This document shows positions 24,673 to 31,057 of a stretch of 64,000 bases of DNA, one piece after another. Origin of the DNA: VGJW01 sp035285595 (lineage in GTDB: Bacteria > Cyanobacteriota > Sericytochromatia > S15B-MN24 > VGJW01); the NCBI GenBank assembly GCA_035285595.1, contig JAYKGV010000066.1, forward strand, positions 1 to 64,000, read 5' to 3'. A program made the translations under genes and the position numbers. Within the stretch, counting starts at the first letter, position 1. Each line of letters begins with the position of its first letter. The notes beneath the pieces were generated by a model, which was given only the letters and a program-made list of their open reading frames with translations, was not told where the DNA came from and made no database searches.

Positions 24673-25898
24673 TGCGCATCCTCTTCCTGACTCCCTACTA
24701 TCCGCCCGAGGTCGGGGCCCCGCAGACGCGGCAGCATGAGTTGGCCGTCCGTTTGGTAGCTCTAGGTCATCATGTTGAGGTGTTGACTTGCTGGCCTAAC
24801 TATCCGTCAGGTGTTGTGATTGACGGATATCGTGACAAGTTGTTTAAGTGGGAAGATTGCGAGGGGGTCCGGATCTACCGGACGTGGATGTACGCGACGC
24901 CTAATCGGGGTTTTTTGCGCCGGGTCCTGGCCCAGCTGTCCTTCGCGGCGGCTGCAGTCTGGTCGGGCAGTCGCATGGGGCCTGCCGACGTCGTGGTGGT
25001 CGAGTCTCCGCCGTTGTTCGATGGGCTCGCGGGCGCGTGGCTCGCTTGGCGGCGCAAGGCCCGGATGGTCTTCAACGTCGCCGACCTCTGGCCGGAGTCG
25101 GTGGTTGCGCTCGGGGCCGTCCGCAATCGCTTCCTGATCACGTTGGCCGAACAGCTGGAGAGCTGGTGCTATCGGCGTGCGTGGCGCATTCTCGCAGTCA
25201 CCCGGGGCATCGAGCGGACCTTGGTGGGGCGGGGCTGGGACAAGGTCCGCTTCCTGCCCAATGGGGTGGATGCCGAGAGGTTTCTCGCGGCGGACGGCCG
25301 TGCCATTCGCCGGACCATGCGGTGGGACGAGCAGACGGTGGTGGTGCTTTATGCCGGGACCCTCGGCATGTCGCAGGCGCTCGACAAGGCCCTGCAGGCC
25401 GCACGCCAGCTCCAGGACCTTCCTGCCTTCCGGCTCGTGCTGCTGGGCGACGGGGCCGAACGTGAGGCGCTCGTGGCGGCGGCAGGGCCCAATGTTGCAG
25501 TACTGCCGCCCGTGTCTCGTGACGCCGTGCCGGCGTGGTTGGCGGCAGCCGACGTCCTGTTCATCTCGCTCAAGGACATTCCGCTCTTTCACGGGGCGGT
25601 GCCCAGCAAGACCTACGAAGCCATGGCGGCCGGAAAGCCCATCGTGCTCGCCGCCCGCGGCGAGGCGCCTGCCCTGTTGCAAGAGGCCGGTTCTGGTATC
25701 GTCGTGCCGCCGGAGGATCCGGATGCACTGGCCGCGGCCTGGCGTCGACTCGTGCAGGATCCCGAGCTGCGTCGGAACCTCGGGGGCAGGGGCCGGGCGC
25801 TCATCATGGAGCGCTACGATCGCTCGGCCTTGGCCCGGAGGTTCCTCGCCATCGTCACGGGGGCCGACGAGGACACACGGACGGGCGTGGCATCATGA
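24672..25898 (+). CDS. GT4 glycosyltransferase (WbuB-like)
   Basis: 408 residues, two Rossmann domains. N-terminus MRILFLTPYYPPEVGAPQTR with VEVLTCWPNYPSGVV is characteristic of WbuB/WbpH-type transferases that add amino sugars in O-antigen synthesis. The donor-binding half has FLPNGVDAERF, VVVLYAGTLGMSQALDKAL, FRLVLLGDGAEREAL, and PLFHGAVPSKTYEAMAAGKPIV with the E-x7-E-like site. It starts in the TGATG overlap with the methyltransferase. A patch at 24751-24860 is markedly AT-richer than the rest of the gene (50 of 110 bases G or C). It is the only ordinary glycosyltransferase in the operon. Confidence 0.9.
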   Translation: MRILFLTPYYPPEVGAPQTRQHELAVRLVALGHHVEVLTCWPNYPSGVVIDGYRDKLFKWEDCEGVRIYRTWMYATPNRGFLRRVLAQLSFAAAAVWSGSRMGPADVVVVESPPLFDGLAGAWLAWRRKARMVFNVADLWPESVVALGAVRNRFLITLAEQLESWCYRRAWRILAVTRGIERTLVGRGWDKVRFLPNGVDAERFLAADGRAIRRTMRWDEQTVVVLYAGTLGMSQALDKALQAARQLQDLPAFRLVLLGDGAEREALVAAAGPNVAVLPPVSRDAVPAWLAAADVLFISLKDIPLFHGAVPSKTYEAMAAGKPIVLAARGEAPALLQEAGSGIVVPPEDPDALAAAWRRLVQDPELRRNLGGRGRALIMERYDRSALARRFLAIVTGADEDTRTGVAS

Positions 25899-27778
25899 CG
25901 GCCATGGGGACGTGGCGTGCCGCTCTGGCCGACCTCGTGATCGTGCTCGTCGCATGGTCGCTGGCCTTCGTCCTGCGTTTCGAGGGACTCGATCGCATCC
26001 CGACCGAGCACGCCAGCCAGTTCCTGCGTTACCTCGTGCTCTTGCCCCTGCTGCGGATCGTGCTGTTTGGTGCCTTTGGGCTGTATCGGCAGGTCTGGCG
26101 GTATGTCGGCCTTGGAGACGTCGCTGCGATGGCCAAGGCCGTGCTCGCGGGGTCGGCCATCCTGGCCCTGGTCGACCTGCTGCTTGATGATCGTCTGCCT
26201 CGCTCCGTCCTGGCTTTAGAGGGCCTGCTGACGCTCGCCGGTGTGCTTGGCTTGCGCTTCGTGTCGCGGGCCCGGGCGGAGCGGCGCGCCCGTCCGGAGG
26301 AAGGGGCGGTCAGGACCTTGATCGTAGGGGCCGGGGATGCCGGAGAGTTGCTGGTACGGGATATGTTGCGCCATCCCGCCAGAGGTTTCGCACCCGTCGC
26401 CTTCCTCGATGACGACGCCGCCAAGCTGGGACGCCGCATCCACGGTGTGCCGGTCATGGGAGGCAGGGCGGATATGGCCGCCGTGGCCGAACGTACCGGA
26501 GCTCGGCTCGTGGTCGTGGCGATGCCCGGGGCCGCGGCTGCCGTTCGTCGTGCGGTCGCGCGGCGTGCCGTCGAGTTGGAACTCGAGGTCAAGACGCTGC
26601 CGGCCCTCGGGGATCTGCTGCAGGGCGAGGCCGTGACCACCGCGGCCATCCGCGAGGTTCCTCTGGAGGATCTGCTGGGGCGTGAAGTCACCGTGACCGA
26701 CGAGAGCCTGCTTTCGGCCGTATCCGGCCAATGCGTCCTCGTGACCGGGGCGGGCGGTTCCATCGGGTCCGAACTGTGCCGACAGATTGCCGCGCGCGGG
26801 CCGGGGCATCTCGTGTTGCTCGGTCACGGGGAGAACAGCCTGTACCTCATCGAGACCGAGCTCAAGGCGCGCCATCCCGAGCTGTCCCTTGAGGTCGTGG
26901 TCGCCGATGTGCGCGATGAAGCCGCCGTGCGCGCCCTGCTGCAACGGATTCGGCCTGCGCTCGTGGTGCATGCTGCGGCGCACAAGCACGTGCCCCTAAT
27001 GGAATCCAACGTGGTTGAGGCTGCCTCGAACAATGTCCTCGGTACGGGAGTTCTGGCGCAGGCGGCGCTCGAAGCGAAGGTGCCGCGCTTCGTGCTGATC
27101 TCGACCGACAAGGCCGTCCGGCCGACCAGCGTCATGGGCATGACCAAGCGTGCCGCCGAACGCCTGATTCAGGATCTGGCCGCACGGGAAGGCGCGACGA
27201 CCGTGTTCATGGCCGTGCGATTCGGCAACGTACTCGGCAGTCGCGGCAGCGTCGTGCCCCTCTTTCAGCGCCAGATCCGCGAGGGCGGTCCGCTGACCGT
27301 GACGCATCCGGAGATGAGGCGTTACTTCATGACCATTCCCGAGGCCGTGACGTTGGTCCTGCAGGCGGCCGCCCTCGGCCGCGGAGGCGAGATTCTTTTG
27401 CTGGAGATGGGGGCACCCGTGCGCATCCTCGACCTCGCAAGGCGCCTCATCCGGCTATCAGGATTGCCGGAGGATGCCGTGCCCATTCGCTTCACAGGAG
27501 TACGGCCGGGGGAGAAGCTCTTCGAGGAGTTGTCGGTGTCCGACGAGACGGCTCGACCTACGGCGCATCCCCAGGTCTTCGCTTTGCGAGCCGCCATGCC
27601 GCCGGAGCCTGCGGATTGGGCCAGCTGGCTCACCTCCCTCAAGGCCGCCGTGGCAAATCAGGATCAGGCTCGGACCCGGGCACTGCTGCAAGAGGCCTGC
27701 GAGGGGGCCAACTCGCCTGATCGCGAGACTGCTCCCCTCGGTGAGGACTCCGGTGAGGCGAGGAGGAGCCCGGCGTGA
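25895..27778 (+). CDS. Membrane-bound UDP-sugar 4,6-dehydratase (WbpM/PglF/CapD family)
   Basis: 627 residues. Four N-terminal membrane helices (within residues 1-125), a first Rossmann domain (TLIVGAGDAGELLVRDML; binds a nucleotide but is not catalytic in relatives), then the extended SDR domain: VLVTGAGGSIGSELCRQIA, VVHAAAHKHVPLME, LISTDKAVRPTSVMGMTKR with the TDKA and M-x3-K active-site elements, and FTGVRPGEKLFEELS. The family dehydrates UDP-GlcNAc to the 4-keto-6-deoxy sugar at the membrane. ATGA overlap with the glycosyltransferase. The following aminotransferase is its expected partner. About 35 disordered residues close the protein. Confidence 0.92.
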   Translation: MTAMGTWRAALADLVIVLVAWSLAFVLRFEGLDRIPTEHASQFLRYLVLLPLLRIVLFGAFGLYRQVWRYVGLGDVAAMAKAVLAGSAILALVDLLLDDRLPRSVLALEGLLTLAGVLGLRFVSRARAERRARPEEGAVRTLIVGAGDAGELLVRDMLRHPARGFAPVAFLDDDAAKLGRRIHGVPVMGGRADMAAVAERTGARLVVVAMPGAAAAVRRAVARRAVELELEVKTLPALGDLLQGEAVTTAAIREVPLEDLLGREVTVTDESLLSAVSGQCVLVTGAGGSIGSELCRQIAARGPGHLVLLGHGENSLYLIETELKARHPELSLEVVVADVRDEAAVRALLQRIRPALVVHAAAHKHVPLMESNVVEAASNNVLGTGVLAQAALEAKVPRFVLISTDKAVRPTSVMGMTKRAAERLIQDLAAREGATTVFMAVRFGNVLGSRGSVVPLFQRQIREGGPLTVTHPEMRRYFMTIPEAVTLVLQAAALGRGGEILLLEMGAPVRILDLARRLIRLSGLPEDAVPIRFTGVRPGEKLFEELSVSDETARPTAHPQVFALRAAMPPEPADWASWLTSLKAAVANQDQARTRALLQEACEGANSPDRETAPLGEDSGEARRSPA

Positions 27779-28923
27779 CCTTGAAGGTTCCCTTTCATCT
27801 GCCGTGGGTGGGCGAGGATGAGAAGCGCGAGGTCCTCGAAGCCCTCGACAGCGGCTGGTTGACCGCAGGCCCGAAGGTCAAGGCCTTCGAGGCGGCGTTC
27901 GCCGAGGTCACGGGTGCACGACATGCCGTGGCCGTCAGTTCGTGCACTGCCGCCTTGCACCTTGCGTTGCTGGGCGCAGGCGTGGGGCCGGGGGATGAGG
28001 TCCTGACCACTCCCCTCACCTTTTGTGCCACCGTCAACACCATCCTCGAGACCGGGGCGAGGCCCGTCTTGGTCGACGTGGATCCCCGGACCTTGTGCAT
28101 GGACCCCGAGGCGGCCGAGCGGGCGCTGACACCTCGCACCCGAGCCTTGCTCCCCGTGCATTACGCCGGATATCCGGCGCCCCTGGGCGCCTTCCGGGAG
28201 CTGGCAGAACGGCATGGCCTGGCCCTGATCGACGATGCGGCCCATGCGCTTGGGACCTTCGTCAGGGGAGTTCCCGTCGGTAGGGGGACGCTGGCCACCT
28301 GTTTCAGTTTTTATGCCACCAAGAACCTCGCAACTGGCGATGGCGGCATGGTCACGACTGAAGACGATGAGCTGGCCGCCAAAATGCGCAAGCTGGCCTT
28401 GCATGGCATGAGCCGAGATGCGTGGAAGCGTTTCTCGGCCGACGGCTCCTGGCGCTACGACGTCGAGTTGCTGGGTTACAAGTACAACCTGACAGACCCT
28501 GCGGCGGGCCTGGGCCTTGCCCAGTTGCGCCGCTTTGAGGACATGCAGGCGCGGCGACGAATGCTGGCCGCGACCTACGATGCCCGGATGGCGGATCTGG
28601 GCCTGATCCCGCCGCCTCGACCGGATGATCCCGGGGATGTTCACGCGTGGCACCTGTATGTGGTGCGCCTCGAGCCCGGAGCGTGGCCACAGGGACGGGA
28701 CCAGCTAATCGAGGAGCTCAAGGTTCGCGGAATCGGGACGTCGGTGCACTATATCCCCATTCATCATCACAGCTATTACCAAGCCGAGCTGGGCGTGAGA
28801 CCGGGTGACTTCCCCCACACGGACCTGGCGTACGTGACCATGCTTAGCCTTCCGCTCTATCCCCGTATGACTGACGACGACCAGGCGTCGGTCATCGAGG
28901 CTCTGGTCGCGTGCCGCAGGTGA
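27775..28923 (+). CDS. DegT-family sugar aminotransferase (PglE/PseC-like)
   Basis: 382 residues, GTG start overlapping the dehydratase gene as GTGA. Begins VPFHLPWVGEDEKREVLEAL and DSGWLTAGPKVKAFEAAFAE as in 4-aminotransferases of UDP-4-keto-6-deoxy sugars; AVSSCTAALHLALL, LTTPLTFCATVNTI, IDDAAHALGTF, and FSFYATKNLATGDGGM with the PLP-binding Lys; GYKYNLTDPAAGLGLAQL; GIGTSVHYIPIHHHSYYQ. It is a second, clearly different DegT enzyme in the operon (compare 21720-22865). Together with the dehydratase it would give UDP-4-amino-4,6-dideoxy-GlcNAc, the precursor of bacillosamine-type sugars. Confidence 0.9.
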   Translation: MTLKVPFHLPWVGEDEKREVLEALDSGWLTAGPKVKAFEAAFAEVTGARHAVAVSSCTAALHLALLGAGVGPGDEVLTTPLTFCATVNTILETGARPVLVDVDPRTLCMDPEAAERALTPRTRALLPVHYAGYPAPLGAFRELAERHGLALIDDAAHALGTFVRGVPVGRGTLATCFSFYATKNLATGDGGMVTTEDDELAAKMRKLALHGMSRDAWKRFSADGSWRYDVELLGYKYNLTDPAAGLGLAQLRRFEDMQARRRMLAATYDARMADLGLIPPPRPDDPGDVHAWHLYVVRLEPGAWPQGRDQLIEELKVRGIGTSVHYIPIHHHSYYQAELGVRPGDFPHTDLAYVTMLSLPLYPRMTDDDQASVIEALVACRR

Positions 28924-29546
28924 TGCCGCCAAGACCCGCCGACTATCCGTTGCCGGGCCACGTGGTGCCCCGCCGCGGACCTTGGTTGCTGGCGGGAAAG
29001 CGCTTGGCGGACGTTCTGGCTGCCCTCGTCCTGGGTGTAGTCGTGCTGCCTCTGCTGTTGCTTGCGGCCCTTGCCATCCGGCTCGACAGCCCCGGCCCGG
29101 CGCTGTTCCTCCAATGGCGGGTCGGCCGTGGGGGAAGACCGTTCGTGATCTACAAGTTGCGAACCATGCGTACCGGAGTTGCCGGTCCTGCCCTCACGGT
29201 CACCGGGGACCCGCGCATCACCCGCCTCGGCCGCGTGTTGCGTCGGACCAGCCTCGACGAGTTACCCCAGATCCTGAACATCCTCAAAGGTGACATGAGC
29301 TTCATCGGTCCCCGTCCAGAGGTGCCCTCCATCCTCGAAACGGAGTGGACGCTTGCTCAGCGGGACGTGCTGGCCGTGCGGCCAGGGCTGTCGGGTTGGG
29401 CGCAGATTCATGGACGAGATGACCTGCCCCTCGAGCAAAAGCTGGCCTATGACTTGGAGTACGTCCGGGACCCCGGTTTCCTCAGGGACTTGAGGATCTT
29501 GCTGGCAACTCCTGGATTGCTGCTTTCGGGGCGGGGGATCAAGTAG
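28923..29546 (+). CDS. Initiating phosphoglycosyl transferase, PglC/WbaP C-terminal type
   Basis: Transfers a sugar 1-phosphate from a UDP-sugar to undecaprenyl phosphate, the first step of a lipid-linked glycan. 207 residues: one membrane segment (ADVLAALVLGVVVLPLLLLA), then LDSPGPALFLQWRVGRGGRPF, KLRTMRT, RRTSLDELPQILNILKGDMSFIGPRP cut as DELPQ and GDMSFIGPRP, and VRPGLSGWAQIHGRDDL. This is the short monotopic form without the extra N-terminal helices of WbaP. ATG 28923 sits in a TGATG overlap; GTG 28911 is an alternative. Last gene of the operon. Confidence 0.92.
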   Translation: MPPRPADYPLPGHVVPRRGPWLLAGKRLADVLAALVLGVVVLPLLLLAALAIRLDSPGPALFLQWRVGRGGRPFVIYKLRTMRTGVAGPALTVTGDPRITRLGRVLRRTSLDELPQILNILKGDMSFIGPRPEVPSILETEWTLAQRDVLAVRPGLSGWAQIHGRDDLPLEQKLAYDLEYVRDPGFLRDLRILLATPGLLLSGRGIK

Positions 29547-29630
29547 GCGAGGCCGAGGGCGGTAGGCCGCCGGTCGTCCTGTTGCTCTGGTCCATCCTAC
29601 AGACGGGTAGGCCCTTTCGCGGCGGGGAAG

Positions 29631-29906
29631 TTAATGGACGAGCGGGCTTCCTGAGATCTCTACGCTGATTTCTCTAAGCTCGAAAGGGGCAGTTACGCGC
29701 TTTAGCGCACGGTATACCGTTATGCCTCGAGGCTCCGTGACGTTCCCGGGCTCGTTCGTCGCTAGCTTGATGTAGGTGTCTATCAGCTTCTTGATGTCGA
29801 CAACGACTGCGTCATTCAGTGGCCTGACGTAGTAGGACACGCGCCCTGCGGAAGTTATTTTGATGTCTACCGTAGTAGGCGGAACGTCGAGCTCGAGTCG
29901 AATCAT
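29631..29906 (-). CDS. Unknown small protein downstream of CRISPR array 2
   Basis: 91 residues from the ATG at 29906, which has GGAGGAG (29915-29921 on the minus strand) 8 bases upstream, one of the best binding sites in the window. Sequence: IRLELDVPPTTVDIKITSAG, VSYYVRPLNDAVVVDIKKLI, DTYIKLATNEPGNV, FELREISVEISGSPLVH; strand-rich ends around a central helix, no signal peptide, no membrane segment, no Cys. No family recognised. Base composition is lower in GC than its neighbours (28 of 60 in 29761-29820). It lies 36 bases beyond the last, decayed repeat and in the same direction as array transcription, so array transcripts could run into it. Confidence 0.6.
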   Translation of the reverse strand: MIRLELDVPPTTVDIKITSAGRVSYYVRPLNDAVVVDIKKLIDTYIKLATNEPGNVTEPRGITVYRALKRVTAPFELREISVEISGSPLVH

Positions 29907-29942
29907 ATTGGCGTCTCCTCCGTTTATCAAATAGTTCCCTAC

Positions 29943-30196
29943 GCCTAAATTCCGTGCAAACGGGGAACCCCTTTCGGGGGCGAAAGCCGAACCAAAGGTC
30001 AAGTTATTAGGGGGGGGCTTAAGCTCCTTTAAGTGGGAAACCCCTTTGGGGGCGGATTCCTCAACGAAATCCGGAACGAGGCCGAGCAGTCTCAATCCCC
30101 TGTAAGCGGGGAACCCCTTTCGGGGATGAGCTATCGGCGGATGGGCGATGGTGGGTGGCGTCTCAATCCCCTGTAAGCGGGGAACCCCTTTCGGGG
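29943..30196 (-). CRISPR. CRISPR array 2: four repeats, three spacers, decaying distal end
   Basis: 37-nt repeats at 30160-30196, 30089-30125, 30016-30052 and 29943-29979; spacers 30126-30159 (34 nt), 30053-30088 (36 nt) and 29980-30015 (36 nt). The first two are identical: minus strand CCCC-GAAA-GGGG hairpin, TT, CCCC-GCTTACA-GGGG hairpin, ATTGAGAC. The two leader-distal copies have drifted (about 29 and 31 of 37 positions kept), mostly in the 3' half, while the CCCC/GGGG stem survives. Decay at the far end and the shared leader at 30197 agree on leftward transcription. No cas genes nearby. Confidence 0.9.
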
Positions 30197-30347
30197 GGAC
30201 CCTCTGGGAAACCCAGTGGGCATGCGGATCTTGCGGGCCGTTTTTGAGCACCCCCTGGGGGGGGTGGTCGTCACTCAAGCCGCAAGGCTCATGGAAAACC
30301 TGAAATCCAGAGCTGTCAAGGTTCTTGGCGATTTGAGCACCTATCTG
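30197..30347 (-). promoter_or_regulatory. CRISPR leader 2
   Basis: Gap-free counterpart of 14115-14265. TTGACA (complement of 30314-30319) and TTCCAT (complement of 30291-30296) are 17 bases apart on the minus strand. The repeat-proximal hairpin CTGGG-AAA-CCCAG is identical to that of leader 1. Most differences between the two leaders fall in a 30-base window just downstream of the proposed -10. Confidence 0.75.
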
Positions 30348-30436
30348 TAAACGATCGTCTCGCTACGTGATTGGATGCCTAACTGCTTTATACCCAGCTG
30401 GTGTGGAGGTCGGACACGGCAAGGTGGGTTCGGACG

Positions 30437-30582
30437 ACGCCCTAATAGTGGGCGTTAGGAAGGAACTCTCCCCCGTCCAGCGGGCCGTTCTCGCAAGGAC
30501 CGCGAACCCGCTGGGTTAACCGTTCACGGTCGGTGTCGAAGGGGCCAGGGGAAAGGGCTCTGGAGCCCCGACCGCGAACCCG
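30437..30582. ncRNA. Run of three hairpins, possible structured RNA
   Basis: In the 30348-30614 gene-free stretch: ACGCCC-TAATAGT-GGGCGT (30437-30455, perfect), CCAGCGGG...CCCGCTGG with further inner pairing (30477-30514), and GGGGCCAG...CTGGAGCCCC (30541-30569). The 13-mer GACCGCGAACCCG occurs at 30498-30510 and again at 30570-30582. No open frame fits and no tRNA, RNase P, SRP or 6S RNA was recognised. Strand unknown. Confidence 0.3.
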
Positions 30583-30614
30583 AGGGGAGATGACTCTTCC
30601 TCTACCCGTATGGG

Positions 30615-30944
30615 TCAGTACCTGCCGATCTCGTCTTCGGGCACGAAACGCTCCTCGGCAAGGTTGCCCTCGAGGATGGCGTCCAGCAGGGCTGGGGCTT
30701 CAGCTTCGCCGCAGCCCGAAAGGAAGTGACCTTCGGGCCAACAGGTGACGACGGGACCGTAGGGGCAGCTCTTCAGGCAGCCGGACTTTGTCACGAAGAC
30801 CTCCTGCTGCAGGCCGCGACGGACCACCTCTCGCTTGAGCGCTGCGAGCAGCTTCTCTGAACCACGCGGGGCGCACGAGCCCTTCGGGTGATCGGCAGGC
30901 CGCTCGTTGGTGCACACGAGAAGATGGTGACGGGGCTTGGGCAT
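30615..30944 (-). CDS. Thioredoxin-like (2Fe-2S) ferredoxin
   Basis: 109 residues. Pattern LLVCTNERPADHPKGSC...SGCLKSCPYGPVVTCWPEG is that of the thioredoxin-fold [2Fe-2S] ferredoxins (as in the NuoE C-terminal domain and stand-alone (2Fe-2S) ferredoxin-domain proteins): four cluster cysteines from CTNERP...C and GCLKSC...C. LLAALKREVVRRGLQQEVFV fills the helix and strand between. It probably shuttles electrons in the cytoplasm; the partner is unknown and the neighbours give no hint. Single gene, ATG at 30944. Confidence 0.85.
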   Translation of the reverse strand: MPKPRHHLLVCTNERPADHPKGSCAPRGSEKLLAALKREVVRRGLQQEVFVTKSGCLKSCPYGPVVTCWPEGHFLSGCGEAEAPALLDAILEGNLAEERFVPEDEIGRY

Positions 30945-31019
30945 CGCGCCATGCTAGCAGAGTCCACCGGGGCGATGGTGCGTCACCGCTTGCAGGGCCG
31001 AGGGTGGCGTGAGCTTGTC

Positions 31020-31048
31020 TTGCCCACTCGATCCGTGCGGGCTACCAT
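31020..31048 (+). promoter_or_regulatory. Possible promoter of the aspartokinase gene
   Basis: TTGCCC (31020-31025), 17 bases, TACCAT (31043-31048). A start site about 7 bases on would fall at or next to the ATG at 31058, and there is no Shine-Dalgarno sequence before it, so a leaderless transcript is possible. Confidence 0.35.
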
Positions 31049-31057
31049 GCCCTCCCG

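Noticed and set aside
29907..30278. An N-terminal extension of the small gene through CRISPR array 2
   Set aside because: The extension is translated repeat sequence; the ATG at 29906 with GGAGGAG 8 bases upstream is the real start.
30348..30614. tRNA, RNase P RNA, SRP RNA or 6S RNA in the largest structured gap
   Set aside because: No cloverleaf with a TTCGA loop and acceptor stem, and none of the conserved cores of the other RNAs could be found on either strand.
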